A stretch of 64,000 nucleotides of DNA from SIG480 sp045546975 (GTDB taxonomy: Bacteria > Bacillota > Clostridia > Oscillospirales > JAAYXM01): contig JAZQDV010000010.1 of assembly GCA_045546975.1 (NCBI GenBank), positions 124,001 to 188,000 on the forward strand. Reading direction: 5' to 3'. Within the stretch, counting starts at the first letter, position 1. Each line of letters begins with the position of its first letter. The notes beneath the pieces were generated by a model, which did not search any database, had not been told where the DNA came from, and saw only the letters and a program-made list of their open reading frames with translations. The position numbers and the translations under genes are program-made. This document shows positions 8,595-16,385 of the stretch, one piece after another.

Positions 8595-9134
8595 TTACCG
8601 TCTGTGAAGACGTGCTGTGATTTGTTCAAAGGATTTAAGAACAAGCCAGAGCAGAATAATTTCAATCGGCAGGAGAACAAGGTTCTTTGTTATCTGACCG
8701 AGAAGAATAACTTTATATGCTTTCCCATAGAGAACGGAAATCCAGAGCGTGTTCAGCGATATGTTTACAAGTATATTCACCAGTGCTTTTGAAAGGGCAA
8801 CTCTCCAGAGCTTGACGGGACGCATATAAAGGAAATATGCGAAGATAATAACCGTGAGCACCTTTGAAAGCGCAAAGCCGGGGAAGTACGGTCCCATCGG
8901 TTTTATGAGAAAGCCGATAACATCACACGCAATTGCCGCAATGGAAGCGGGGAAGAATCCAAGTCGATAGCTTAAAAGAGCAAGGGCAATAAAGGATATT
9001 GCGAGTTTGTTCTGCGGTGTGATGTAGATTGAAAACGAGTCAATCACGATATAGAGTGCAACGAGCACTCCGCACATAATTATTGATGAGAGGTCTGACA
9101 GCTCGGAAAGGGAAGCTTTAATACGGTTTTGCAT
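8595..9134 (-). CDS. folT: Folate ECF transporter S component FolT
   Basis: Substrate-binding membrane subunit of an energy-coupling-factor vitamin transporter, 179 residues. Start placed at 9134 with AAGGAGGACTA upstream. The frame continues open to 9359 but that stretch is the riboswitch, not protein. Six hydrophobic segments are visible, with the ECF S-component pattern of small residues (L-A-I-S-F-I-A-L-A near residue 45, then D-V-I-G-F-L near 68 and G-P-Y-F-P-G-F near 80, a folate-type feature). The shared EcfA/EcfT energising module is not in this window. The tetrahydrofolate riboswitch upstream supports folate as substrate. Confidence 0.93.
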   Translation of the reverse strand: MQNRIKASLSELSDLSSIIMCGVLVALYIVIDSFSIYITPQNKLAISFIALALLSYRLGFFPASIAAIACDVIGFLIKPMGPYFPGFALSKVLTVIIFAYFLYMRPVKLWRVALSKALVNILVNISLNTLWISVLYGKAYKVILLGQITKNLVLLPIEIILLWLVLKSFEQITARLHRR

Positions 9135-9182
9135 AAAAATAGTCCTCCTTTGTGAAATTTTGAGATAACAAAACCTGACACA

Positions 9183-9300
9183 AAGAGGACAGCCATTCGC
9201 AGCGGGATGCGAAAAAACCACGGCAACGCATTTTGCGTTTTCGTCCCTGCGACAACTCCCCGTTCGCAAGGCACTTAACCCGATTTTTTCTACTCTGCCT
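9183..9300 (-). promoter_or_regulatory. Tetrahydrofolate (THF) riboswitch of folT
   Basis: On the minus strand the leader reads GCAGAGTAGA, then CGGGTTAAGTGCC, then GAACGGGGAGTTGTCG, an extra hairpin (AACGCAAAATGCGTT), CGGTGG-like CCGTGG, and finally GCATCCCGCTGC. These are the conserved blocks of the THF class, in order. It lies between a consensus-like promoter and folT, so folate should repress uptake, in this class usually by hiding the ribosome site. Boundaries approximate. Confidence 0.92.
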
Positions 9301-9315
9301 GTTTGTGATAAGAAT

Positions 9316-9344
9316 ATTATACCATAACGGTAAAGTGAATGCAA
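9316..9344 (-). promoter_or_regulatory. Sigma-A type promoter of folT
   Basis: Minus strand: TTGCAT (9339-9344), 17-base spacer, TATAAT (9316-9321). Transcription would start just before the THF riboswitch. Confidence 0.75.
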
Positions 9345-9351
9345 TATAAAA

Positions 9352-9382
9352 GGAGTCACTCGATAAAAACGAGTGACTCCGA
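9352..9382 (-). terminator. Terminator of mscL
   Basis: Stem GGAGTCACTCG / CGAGTGACTCC, followed on the minus strand by TTTTATATT, just after the mscL stop. Confidence 0.85.
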
Positions 9383-9386
9383 AGTA

Positions 9387-9815
9387 TTACTGCTTGTCCT
9401 TTAAGAGATCGCGGATTTCTGTAAGGAGCTTCTCCTCTGCGGAGGGCTCGGGGATCGGAGCGGGAGCTTCGGGCTCGGCTTCCTTTTTTCTGCGGAGTGC
9501 GTTTATCATCTTGACAACGACGAACAGGCAGAACGCAATGATTATAAAGCTTATGATGTTGTTTATAAACTTGCCGTACCAGATTGCACTGTCTATAACA
9601 GTTGTTCCGTCCTCTGCAACGGTTTCGGAAAGTGCAACAGCGTAGCTTGAAAAATCAAGGCCGCCGAGGAGCCATCCGACGACAGGCATAATGATGTCAT
9701 TTACGAGGGAGTCTACGATTGCCTTGAACGCACCGCCGACTACAACACCTATTGCCATATCGATTACATTTCCGCGCGAGATGAATTCTTTGAATTCTCC
9801 GATGAATTTTTTCAT
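9387..9815 (-). CDS. mscL: Large-conductance mechanosensitive channel MscL
   Basis: Pentameric emergency valve that opens under membrane tension. 142 residues, typical. N-terminal amphipathic helix and TM1 show F-I-S-R-G-N-V-I-D-M-A-I-G-V-V-V-G-G-A-F (residues 11-30), the strongest family signature; TM2 is around 85-105. The C-terminal bundle is preceded by a Pro/Glu/Ala-rich linker (P-E-A-P-A-P-I-P-E-P). Transcribed from the minus strand, 27 bp after a lipoprotein gene, possibly co-transcribed. Confidence 0.97.
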   Translation of the reverse strand: MKKFIGEFKEFISRGNVIDMAIGVVVGGAFKAIVDSLVNDIIMPVVGWLLGGLDFSSYAVALSETVAEDGTTVIDSAIWYGKFINNIISFIIIAFCLFVVVKMINALRRKKEAEPEAPAPIPEPSAEEKLLTEIRDLLKDKQ

Positions 9816-9842
9816 GTCTTTACCCCTTTTATTTATTTTTAT

Positions 9843-10424
9843 TTAGTCACGAAAAATAACAACGCTTTCAATAACGCCGTTCTTCGTGTTGACCATGAAG
9901 TTTGAGCCGTCCTCATTATACCAGCAATAAATGTTTCTTGTGCTGAGCGGACCTGACGGGTCAAAGTGGCAGGAAAGCTCGAGCGGGACAGTTCCCATTA
10001 TCTCGATTGCCTTATCGATGGTTACATCTTCTTTTATAAGTGACGTTTTATCGTCGAAAAATCTTCCCGAGAAGGGAATAAGATTATTTTTAGTGTTAAA
10101 GTAAAGAGTTTTTATCAGTACGAGATCATTTTCGTCAAAGCTCAGCGAAACACCTGCGGATTTGGTTTCATTGTGATATGTAATATACTTAAGCTCCCCG
10201 TAATCGTCATAAGAGGGGGTGCCTTCGCCGAAAAGTGCTTCGACGTCTGCCTTTGGCATATCTCTTTCTATGGCGTCGTAAAGGGAATAGAGCTCCTCTT
10301 TTGTTTCAGGTGCGGGGAGTGTTTCGTCCGGGGTATCGTTTACGTTTTCGTATGCTGTTTCCGTACAGGAAAAAAGAGTAAAGAGCAAAAGCGCTGCAAG
10401 AAGTATTGAGAGAGTCTTTTTCAT
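9843..10424 (-). CDS. Putative lipoprotein of unknown function
   Basis: 193 residues. A lipoprotein signal peptide is clear: M-K-K-T, hydrophobic core, then L-F-S-C with the lipidated Cys at about residue 20. A flexible Asp/Glu/Pro/Thr-rich linker follows. The mature part contains two similar short blocks (Y-D-A-I-E-R-D-M-P-K-A-D-V-E-A-L-F-G and V-T-I-D-K-A-I-E-I-M-G), each a helix ahead of a Gly, reminiscent of the small SmpA/BamE-like fold, but I do not claim homology. Ribosome site AAGGAGAAAACT. Function unknown. Confidence 0.75.
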   Translation of the reverse strand: MKKTLSILLAALLLFTLFSCTETAYENVNDTPDETLPAPETKEELYSLYDAIERDMPKADVEALFGEGTPSYDDYGELKYITYHNETKSAGVSLSFDENDLVLIKTLYFNTKNNLIPFSGRFFDDKTSLIKEDVTIDKAIEIMGTVPLELSCHFDPSGPLSTRNIYCWYNEDGSNFMVNTKNGVIESVVIFRD

Positions 10425-10524
10425 AGTTTTCTCCTTGTTTTAAGAGGTTAAAATTTATTTCCACAAAATACCGCGAAAAAATGCAAAACTTAGGGCATAA
10501 TATCATTGAAGGGAATGTGATGTT

Positions 10525-10698
10525 ATGACGATGAGTCCTTTCTGGAAGGGCATGACTGCAGGAGTTATTGTCGGAAGCACAATTGCGATTTCCGTAATGC
10601 CGAAGAAAGAAGCCAAATGCAAGTGCATAAAGCACAAAACGGGGAAAATCTTAAAAAGTGCGGGAAACGTGATAGAGAATCTGCAGTCGTTTATGTAG
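10525..10698 (+). CDS. Small membrane-anchored protein (57 aa), YtxH-like
   Basis: Short frame M-T-M-S-P-F-W-K-G-M followed by a glycine-rich hydrophobic helix (T-A-G-V-I-V-G-S-T-I-A-I-S-V), then a basic tail with two Cys (K-C-K-C-I-K-H-K). This layout resembles small YtxH-type proteins. A ribosome site GAAGGGA sits about 11 bases upstream. It faces the corrinoid-activator gene tail to tail. Real but uncharacterised; function not inferred. Confidence 0.55.
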   Translation: MTMSPFWKGMTAGVIVGSTIAISVMPKKEAKCKCIKHKTGKILKSAGNVIENLQSFM

Positions 10699-10718
10699 GA
10701 CGGGAAATCTCCCGTCCG

Positions 10719-12212
10719 CTACATAGGAATGTAGCCGAGGAACTTGTCCTCAAAACCAGAGGCATCCGAAAGCTCTATGTGAGTACATATATCTTTGATT
10801 TTTGTGATTGCGCTCTCGTGCCGTTTTGAAAGAAGCGCAAGTGTTGCACCCTTAAGTGAAGTATTGCCGCAGGGGGTGCATTTGAGAAGAAAAGAGGCGG
10901 GGATAAGACCTATCCGCACCGCATTTTCGATTTTGATGTTTGTGCCAAAAGCGCCTGCAAGGAAAACCGAGCCGACTTCATGCTCATCCGTGCCGCTTTT
11001 TTCAAGAAGTGTGTGAAGTGCCGCGCGTATGGCTGCCTTTGCGAGCTGGAGCTTTCGGACATCGGAAGCCGAGAGGTAAACATTATCGGAAATGTTAAAC
11101 CGCACCTCGCCGTTTACTACCGTAAGCTTTGATGGTGGTAGTGGCGATTCGTCGGGAGGCAAAAGTCTACCGCTTGGGTCAACTGCGCCAACACTCAGAA
11201 GATACGCGAGAATATCAATTGCACCGCTGCCTGATATCCCGCAGGGCTTTTTCTTTCCTACTGTCGAAAACCGCTTTCCGTCAAAGCTGCATACCGAGCA
11301 GGGGGATGCCTGCATACCGCACGAGAGCTCTGCACCCTCGAAAGCGGGGCCGGCTGCTGCAGAGGCAACGTATATTTTGCCGTTCTTTGAAAGCGCTATT
11401 TCTCCGTTTGTTCCAATATCGATGAGAAGGGAAGGCACTTTACACTTTTTTAGGTTTGTTGTGTATATTCCCGAGGCGATATCTCCGCCGACAAATGCAC
11501 CGAGACACGGAGCAATATAGACGGAGGCATTCTTGCAGTTTATTCCAAGCTCCGTTGCCGAGAAGGTTTTGCCGAAGCTGTCCGCAACGGAAAAAGGGAA
11601 AGAGGAAAGCGTATCCGTCGGGAGATTTTTTATATAGTGCGACATAACCGTGTTTGCGGATATGGAAATCTTTGATATCTTTGATTTCTTCGGGCAAAGC
11701 GTGGTTATCATCGAGTTGAGCTGTGCTATAAGAATTTCAGAAAGCTTTCTGCTGTCATTTGAAAGACGCGACATAATATCAGCGCCGTAGGGGGATTGCG
11801 CATTTCTTTCCGAAATCGAAGAAAGCTTTTCACCTGTTTTCATATCGAAAAGCTCAGCGCATATTCCTGTTGTGCCGACATCAATCGCGACGCCGAGGCT
11901 TTCACCGTCAAACGAGGATTTGTATACTCTTTTGAGTGACGGTTTTTTTAGAGAAATGTCAAGGTACACGGAGCAGTCACCATCCGGGAATGCACGGCAG
12001 GCGAGAAGCTCGGTCTTTTTTTGAACTTCGCCGTACGGACTGCGGAAAGTACCACGTGCGAAAATCTTACATTTGCCGCAGGTAGCGTTTCCGCCGCAGT
12101 CTGCATTTATCTGCAACCCGACAGAGGAAAGCGCAGAAAGAAGACTCTCGCCTTCTTTTGAATAGATAACGTCAGAGCTGTTCCTTGTGTGTAGCGTGAT
12201 TTTGTAGTTCAT
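10719..12212 (-). CDS. ASKHA/ferredoxin corrinoid-activating protein (DUF4445, RACo-like)
   Basis: 497 residues. N-terminal 2Fe-2S ferredoxin domain with C-G-G-N-A-T-C-G-K-C (about 37-46) and a fourth Cys in L-L-A-C; then the linker and a large ASKHA-type ATPase domain: A-I-D-V-G-T-T-G-I (phosphate 1), L-I-D-I-G-T-N-G-E (phosphate 2), C-G-I-S-G-S-G and F-L-A-G-A-F-G. Such proteins use ATP to reduce inactive Co(II) corrinoid of methyltransferase systems. Start moved to the ATG at 12212, with GGTGAG in front. A pterin-binding methyltransferase at 47.1 kb is a plausible partner, but the link is inference; they are not adjacent. Confidence 0.88.
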   Translation of the reverse strand: MNYKITLHTRNSSDVIYSKEGESLLSALSSVGLQINADCGGNATCGKCKIFARGTFRSPYGEVQKKTELLACRAFPDGDCSVYLDISLKKPSLKRVYKSSFDGESLGVAIDVGTTGICAELFDMKTGEKLSSISERNAQSPYGADIMSRLSNDSRKLSEILIAQLNSMITTLCPKKSKISKISISANTVMSHYIKNLPTDTLSSFPFSVADSFGKTFSATELGINCKNASVYIAPCLGAFVGGDIASGIYTTNLKKCKVPSLLIDIGTNGEIALSKNGKIYVASAAAGPAFEGAELSCGMQASPCSVCSFDGKRFSTVGKKKPCGISGSGAIDILAYLLSVGAVDPSGRLLPPDESPLPPSKLTVVNGEVRFNISDNVYLSASDVRKLQLAKAAIRAALHTLLEKSGTDEHEVGSVFLAGAFGTNIKIENAVRIGLIPASFLLKCTPCGNTSLKGATLALLSKRHESAITKIKDICTHIELSDASGFEDKFLGYIPM

Positions 12213-12288
12213 TTCACTCACCAAATATATTATAACATATATAAAAGAAAATAGGTATGAAAATTTTTCAAAAAAAATAAAAAAACAC

Positions 12289-12317
12289 TTGATTTTATGT
12301 TTTCGCTATGGTATTAT
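12289..12317 (+). promoter_or_regulatory. Promoter of tRNA-Arg
   Basis: TTGATT (12289-12294), 17-base spacer, TATTAT (12312-12317), 24 bases before the tRNA 5' end. Confidence 0.75.
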
Positions 12318-12341
12318 ATTAAAGCTGTTTGACAGTAATAT

Positions 12342-12418
12342 GCGCTGTTAGCTCAGCTGGATAGAGCGTGTGGCTACGGACCACAAGGTCGGGGATTCGA
12401 ATTCTCCACAGCGCGCCA
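12342..12418 (+). tRNA. tRNA-Arg (ACG)
   Basis: Full cloverleaf: acceptor GCGCTGT pairs with ACAGCGC; D arm with AGCTCAGCTGGATAGAGC; anticodon stem TGTGG/CCACA with loop CTACGGA, anticodon ACG (deaminated to ICG, reading CGN Arg codons); T arm with TTCGAAT; discriminator G and encoded CCA at 12416-12418. Followed at once by a terminator. Confidence 0.97.
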
Positions 12419-12450
12419 ACCGTCCTTCCTTACGGGAGGACGGTTTTTTA
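12419..12450 (+). terminator. Terminator of tRNA-Arg
   Basis: Hairpin ACCGTCCT with AGGACGGT around a short loop, then a run of six T. Confidence 0.88.
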
Positions 12451-12456
12451 TTGAAA

Positions 12457-12490
12457 AAAATATGCCGTATTTCAAAATACGGCATATTTC
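12457..12490 (-). terminator. Terminator of mntP-pyrR
   Basis: Stem ATATGCCGTATT / AATACGGCATAT; the minus strand continues with a T run. Overlaps the pyrR stop region. Confidence 0.8.
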
Positions 12491-13026
12491 TATATATCGT
12501 AGAGCACAACTCCTGTTTCGCCGTCGATTTCATCGAGCATAACGGAAACAAGCTCACTTTTTGAAGTGGGGATATTTTTGCCTACAAAATCGGGACGTAT
12601 GGGAAGCTCACGGTGTCCGCGGTCGATGAGTACTGCAAGCTGTATTGACTTGGGTCTGCCGAAGCGGAAGACGGAGTCGATAGCAGCACGTGCGGTTCTT
12701 CCTGTGTAGATAACGTCGTCAACGATGATGATGTTGTAGTGGCTCACATCGCATGGAATTTCGCAGCCTTCGGTAGTAGGAAGAGGGTGAGATTCTGAGA
12801 GATCATCGCGATAGAGCGTTATGTCGGTGTGTCCCATAGGTACCGTGACACCCTCAAACTTCCGTATGTTGTCGCGCAGCATTTCGGCAAGCGGAATACC
12901 GCGTCTTTTAACACCGAGAAGGCAAATGCCCTCGGCACCTCTGTTTTTTTCAATTATCTCGTGCGTCATTCGTGCAACGGCACGGTGGACAGAAGCCTCG
13001 TCCATTATCTTGGCTTTGAGTTTCAT
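12490..13026 (-). CDS. pyrR: Bifunctional PyrR: pyr attenuator / uracil phosphoribosyltransferase
   Basis: 178 residues, the usual length. PyrR binds pyr mRNA with UMP and also has uracil phosphoribosyltransferase activity. The PRPP loop is I-I-I-V-D-D-V-I-Y-T-G-R-T-A-R-A-A (about 97-113), the best family signature; other motifs are L-L-G-V-K-R-R-G-I-P-L-A near residue 37 and L-I-D-R-G-H-R-E-L-P-I-R-P-D near 134. Lies 4 bp after mntP in one transcript rather than with pyr genes, so it would act in trans on a pyr operon elsewhere. Confidence 0.96.
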   Translation of the reverse strand: MKLKAKIMDEASVHRAVARMTHEIIEKNRGAEGICLLGVKRRGIPLAEMLRDNIRKFEGVTVPMGHTDITLYRDDLSESHPLPTTEGCEIPCDVSHYNIIIVDDVIYTGRTARAAIDSVFRFGRPKSIQLAVLIDRGHRELPIRPDFVGKNIPTSKSELVSVMLDEIDGETGVVLYDI

Positions 13027-13030
13027 ATCG

Positions 13031-13624
13031 TTACGCTCCTAAAAGAGAACTTATAAAAATTTCAAGTCCTATAAAGATGAGTATTACGCCGCCGAGGATA
13101 TCGGCAGAGCTTGAAAAATGTGTGCCGAATCTTTTGCCGAGAAAGATACCGCCAAGGCAGATGGCAAAGGTGACAACACCTATTATCGCCGCAGAGAGAA
13201 GTGCCTGAAAAAGACTGTAGGAAGATGTGGTAAAGCCTACTGAAAGCGCGTCGATAGAGGTCGCGATTCCCTGAAGAAGAACTGAAATGAAGGTGACTTT
13301 TTTGCTCTTTTCTACCTCGAGGGCATTGTGCTTTTTCCCGCTTAAAATCATTGTAATCCCGATGTATCCGAGAAGAACGAGTGCGATAAACGGAACAAAC
13401 TTCTGGAAGGTTGCGAAAAATGACGCAACGGTGTGGACACAAAACCAACCAAGAGTAGGCATAAGTGCCTGGAAGAAAGCGAATATCCCTGCTACTCCAA
13501 GCATTTTGATGAAAGGCATTTCGTGTTCGCTAAGCCCGTTTGCAAGTGAAATTGAAAAAGCGTCCATAGCGAGTCCGACGCCGAGACATATACTGTTGAG
13601 AAAAAAGAGAACGGTAAAGTTCAT
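13031..13624 (-). CDS. mntP: Manganese efflux pump MntP
   Basis: 197 residues with six transmembrane helices and the duplicated DUF204 motif: G-L-A-M-D-A-F-S-I-S-L-A-N-G in helix 1 and G-I-A-T-S-I-D-A-L-S-V-G-F in helix 4, where the Asp residues sit in the transport path. Exports Mn2+. No clear manganese riboswitch is visible in the 135 bp upstream. Joined to pyrR by a 4 bp gap. Confidence 0.95.
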   Translation of the reverse strand: MNFTVLFFLNSICLGVGLAMDAFSISLANGLSEHEMPFIKMLGVAGIFAFFQALMPTLGWFCVHTVASFFATFQKFVPFIALVLLGYIGITMILSGKKHNALEVEKSKKVTFISVLLQGIATSIDALSVGFTTSSYSLFQALLSAAIIGVVTFAICLGGIFLGKRFGTHFSSSADILGGVILIFIGLEIFISSLLGA

Positions 13625-13696
13625 AAAACTACACCTTTCAAAATAAGTGTTCTAATTATACCAAAGAGCGAAAGCTTCGTCAAGGCAGGAAAAATA

Positions 13697-13726
13697 TTGC
13701 AAAGGGGCATTGTGTTATGGTATAAT
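13697..13726 (+). promoter_or_regulatory. Promoter of the gtrA-eamA-PAP2-rsmE-rluB cluster
   Basis: TTGCAA (13697-13702), 18-base spacer, TATAAT (13721-13726), 36 bases before the first start codon. The five downstream genes are closely spaced on one strand. Confidence 0.7.
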
Positions 13727-13761
13727 GAGCGTATGTTATCACGGATTGGGGGGGTATAGAT

Positions 13762-14175
13762 ATGCACGAAAGGAAAGAGCTTTTTCGCTTTCTCAAATTC
13801 GTTGCTTTTTCTGTGAGTGCGGGCGCGATTCAGCTATTAAGCTTTGCGCTTTTCAGTGACCTCATAGATTTAAGCGACTGGTTATCCTATCTGATAGCTC
13901 TTATACTTTCTGTTGTCTGGAACTTCACCTTTAATCGCAAGTTCACGTTCAAGTCAGCGAAGAACGTACCGCTGGCGATGCTTCAGACACTTGCGTTCTA
14001 TGCCGTTTTCACACCCGTCACCACATTGGGCGAGAAGTATTTCACAGAAACGCTTCTCTGGAACGGGTACATAGTAACAATTATGAATATGCTCTTGAAC
14101 TTCGTGCTCGAATTCTTATATCAGCGCTTTGTGGTTTTCGGAAAGAGCATTGACACTAACATTAAGGAGAAATAA
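13762..14175 (+). CDS. GtrA family membrane protein
   Basis: 137 residues with four transmembrane helices. Family pattern: F-L-K-F-V-A-F-S-V-S-A-G-A-I-Q at the N-terminus, the charged loop W-N-F-T-F-N-R-K-F-T-F (residues about 53-63) and a C-terminal F-V-L-E-F-L-Y-Q-R-F-V-V-F. GtrA-like proteins are thought to help flip lipid-linked sugars. Ends 2 bp before the next gene, so co-transcribed. Confidence 0.9.
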   Translation: MHERKELFRFLKFVAFSVSAGAIQLLSFALFSDLIDLSDWLSYLIALILSVVWNFTFNRKFTFKSAKNVPLAMLQTLAFYAVFTPVTTLGEKYFTETLLWNGYIVTIMNMLLNFVLEFLYQRFVVFGKSIDTNIKEK

Positions 14176-14177
14176 AA

Positions 14178-15140
14178 ATGTCCTGGTTTATATTTGCACT
14201 TATTGCAACTCTCGGTTGGGGTTGCGCTGATCTTTTTTACAAAAAGGGAACAGATGAAACAGATTCACATTCACACTTAAAGATAGCAGTGTGGGTAGGC
14301 CTTGTGATGGGCGTGTTCGCAATAGCACTCTTGCCGTTTGCGGAGACTGAATTTTCCTTCTCATCGCTCATAACAAACGCCGTAAAATACTCACCCGCAT
14401 CACTTGCATACATAGTTTCAATGGTAATCGGCTATGCAGGATTGCGCTACCTTGAGCTTTCGATCGTATCACCGGTCCAGAACGCATCAGGCGCACTCTC
14501 AACGGTTGTAATGCTCATCTTCTTCACAGTAACGGGAAGCGTCACAAGCATTATGGAAGAGTTTGCTCTTCTTGATATAATCGCAACAGTACTCATCGTT
14601 TTGGGCGTTGTTGCTCTTGCGATTGTCGAGCAGAGACTTTCCCGCGAGGAGCTTTCAGGAAGCGACAAAAAGTATCGCATAAGCGCACTTGCGCTTCTCT
14701 TTCCGATACTCTACTGCGTGTTTGACACGGTAGGTACCGCGGCGGACGGAATAATTCTTGACGAGGTAACAGGCCTCGGCCTTGGTGAGATAGACGTTAT
14801 AATCCTCTACGGTCTCACATTCCTTCTCGCAGGCATTGTTGCGTGGGTATATATGCTCATCAGAACAAAGCGCGCATATAACCCGTTTGCTGCATCCGAG
14901 ATAAAGACCAAGGGCGTAGCCGCACTCTGCGAGGAGTTCGGACAGGTATTCTATGTTTATGCTATGGCAGCACGTCCTATGCTTGCAGCACCGATGATAG
15001 GCTCGTACTGCATCGTGTCTGTAATTCTCTCACGTATATTCTTAAAAGAAAAGCTCCGCGCATCGCAGTATGCTTGCGTAATTTCCGTAATAGTGGGTAT
15101 AGTAATGCTCGGTATTTCCGAAGGCCTTGCGGAGATGTAA
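14178..15140 (+). CDS. EamA/DMT-family membrane transporter
   Basis: 320 residues, ten predicted transmembrane helices arranged as two EamA repeats. The first repeat begins L-G-W-G-C-A-D-L-F-Y-K-K-G; each ends in a typical P-V/P-M small-residue helix (S-P-V-Q-N-A-S-G-A-L and A-P-M-I-G-S-Y-C). An unusual central insert around residues 155-175 is charged (R-L-S-R-E-E-L-S-G-S-D-K-K-Y-R). Substrate unknown. Second gene of the gtrA cluster. Confidence 0.88.
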   Translation: MSWFIFALIATLGWGCADLFYKKGTDETDSHSHLKIAVWVGLVMGVFAIALLPFAETEFSFSSLITNAVKYSPASLAYIVSMVIGYAGLRYLELSIVSPVQNASGALSTVVMLIFFTVTGSVTSIMEEFALLDIIATVLIVLGVVALAIVEQRLSREELSGSDKKYRISALALLFPILYCVFDTVGTAADGIILDEVTGLGLGEIDVIILYGLTFLLAGIVAWVYMLIRTKRAYNPFAASEIKTKGVAALCEEFGQVFYVYAMAARPMLAAPMIGSYCIVSVILSRIFLKEKLRASQYACVISVIVGIVMLGISEGLAEM

Positions 15141-15165
15141 TAACGCGGATAGCGGGAGGCAATAA

Positions 15166-15627
15166 ATGAACGCATTTATCGACATTCTGACAAATCGATA
15201 TTTTCTCACAGCGATTACTGCGTGGTTTTTGGCACAGGTATTGAAGCTCATCATCCACACAATAATATATAAGAAGTTTGACATAGCAAGATTTGTCGGT
15301 GACGGCGGTATGCCGAGCGGACATTCTGCGACCGTGGCAGCCCTTGCAACAGTTTGCGGTCTTGGTATGGGTTGCGGAAGCTTTGAGTTTGCGATAAGCT
15401 TAGTTCTTGCGATAATCGTGTGCCATGACGCCATGGGCGTGCGCCGTGAAACAGGCAAGCAGGCGATTCTCTTAAACGACATTGTGGAAGCCTTCAACGG
15501 CCTTGCCGAGGAAAAGCTTCCCGAGGTGAAGCTCAAGGAGTTTGTAGGGCATACGCCCATTCAGGTATTTTCCGGCATACTTCTGGGTGTAGTCACCGCG
15601 GTAGTTATGTTTAATATCCTTTTCTGA
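15166..15627 (+). CDS. Divergent PAP2 family protein (DUF212)
   Basis: 153 residues, the size of this acid-phosphatase/vanadium-haloperoxidase-related group. Motifs: F-V-G-D-G-G-M-P-S-G-H-S-A-T-V-A-A-L (about 43-60), carrying the P-S-G-H-S phosphatase signature, then V-C-H-D-A-M-G-V-R-R-E-T-G-K-Q (about 84-98) and G-H-T-P-I-Q-V-F-S-G near the end. Four or five hydrophobic helices. Probably dephosphorylates a lipid phosphate, substrate unknown. Confidence 0.92.
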   Translation: MNAFIDILTNRYFLTAITAWFLAQVLKLIIHTIIYKKFDIARFVGDGGMPSGHSATVAALATVCGLGMGCGSFEFAISLVLAIIVCHDAMGVRRETGKQAILLNDIVEAFNGLAEEKLPEVKLKEFVGHTPIQVFSGILLGVVTAVVMFNILF

Positions 15628-15639
15628 TAGGGGAGTATT

Positions 15640-16371
15640 ATGTCAAGGTTTTTTGTTGATAGGGAGAATATCTCTGAAACCGAGGTTATAATCCTCGGCG
15701 ACGATGTCAAGCACATATCAAAGGTGTTGCGCCTTCGTGTTGGCGATGAGATACTTGTAAGCGATAAATGTAAGACGGATTATACCTGCACCGTGTCTGA
15801 AATCTCACAGAGTGAGGTGAAGGCAAAAATTTGCCAAAAAAGCGAAAATACTGCTGAGCCTCCTGTATACATCACGCTCTATCAGGGTCTCCCAAAGAGC
15901 GATAAGATGGACTACATCGTACAAAAGTGTGTTGAGCTCGGAGTATCTGAAATAACCCCCGTGATAACAAAGCGCGTTGTGGGATTACCCCACGACAGCG
16001 AAAAGAAAATACTTCGTTGGCAGAGGAAAGCGGAAGAAGCTGCAAAGCAGTGCGGGCGCGGTATTGTTCCCAAGATAAACGCGCCTGTTGATTTCAAGTC
16101 CGTAATTTTGCAAATGTCAAAGAGTGAGAGCTTGAATCTTATGCCGTATGAATGCGAGTCTGACGGTAAGCTCAGAGACACACTTAAGTCATTTGACGGA
16201 ACGAATATAAACGTATTGATCGGGCCTGAGGGCGGTTTTGAAGAAAGCGAGGTAACACTTGCCCGCGAAAACGGAATTTCAACCGTCACGCTCGGTCCGA
16301 GAATACTGAGAACCGAAACCGCACCACTTGCGGTAATCTCGGCGATAATGTACGCCTGTGGCGACTGGTAA
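15640..16371 (+). CDS. rsmE: 16S rRNA (uracil-1498-N3)-methyltransferase RsmE
   Basis: 243 residues. N-terminal PUA-like domain (H-I-S-K-V-L-R-L-R-V-G-D near residue 25) and C-terminal SPOUT knot: I-G-P-E-G-G-F-E-E-S-E (about 192-202) and T-L-G-P-R-I-L-R-T-E-T-A-P-L-A (about 216-230), which bind S-adenosylmethionine. Methylates U1498 of 16S rRNA. Ribosome site GGGGAG. Close to PAP2 and rluB on the same strand. Confidence 0.96.
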   Translation: MSRFFVDRENISETEVIILGDDVKHISKVLRLRVGDEILVSDKCKTDYTCTVSEISQSEVKAKICQKSENTAEPPVYITLYQGLPKSDKMDYIVQKCVELGVSEITPVITKRVVGLPHDSEKKILRWQRKAEEAAKQCGRGIVPKINAPVDFKSVILQMSKSESLNLMPYECESDGKLRDTLKSFDGTNINVLIGPEGGFEESEVTLARENGISTVTLGPRILRTETAPLAVISAIMYACGDW

Positions 16372-16385
16372 AGTAGGAGAAAACA

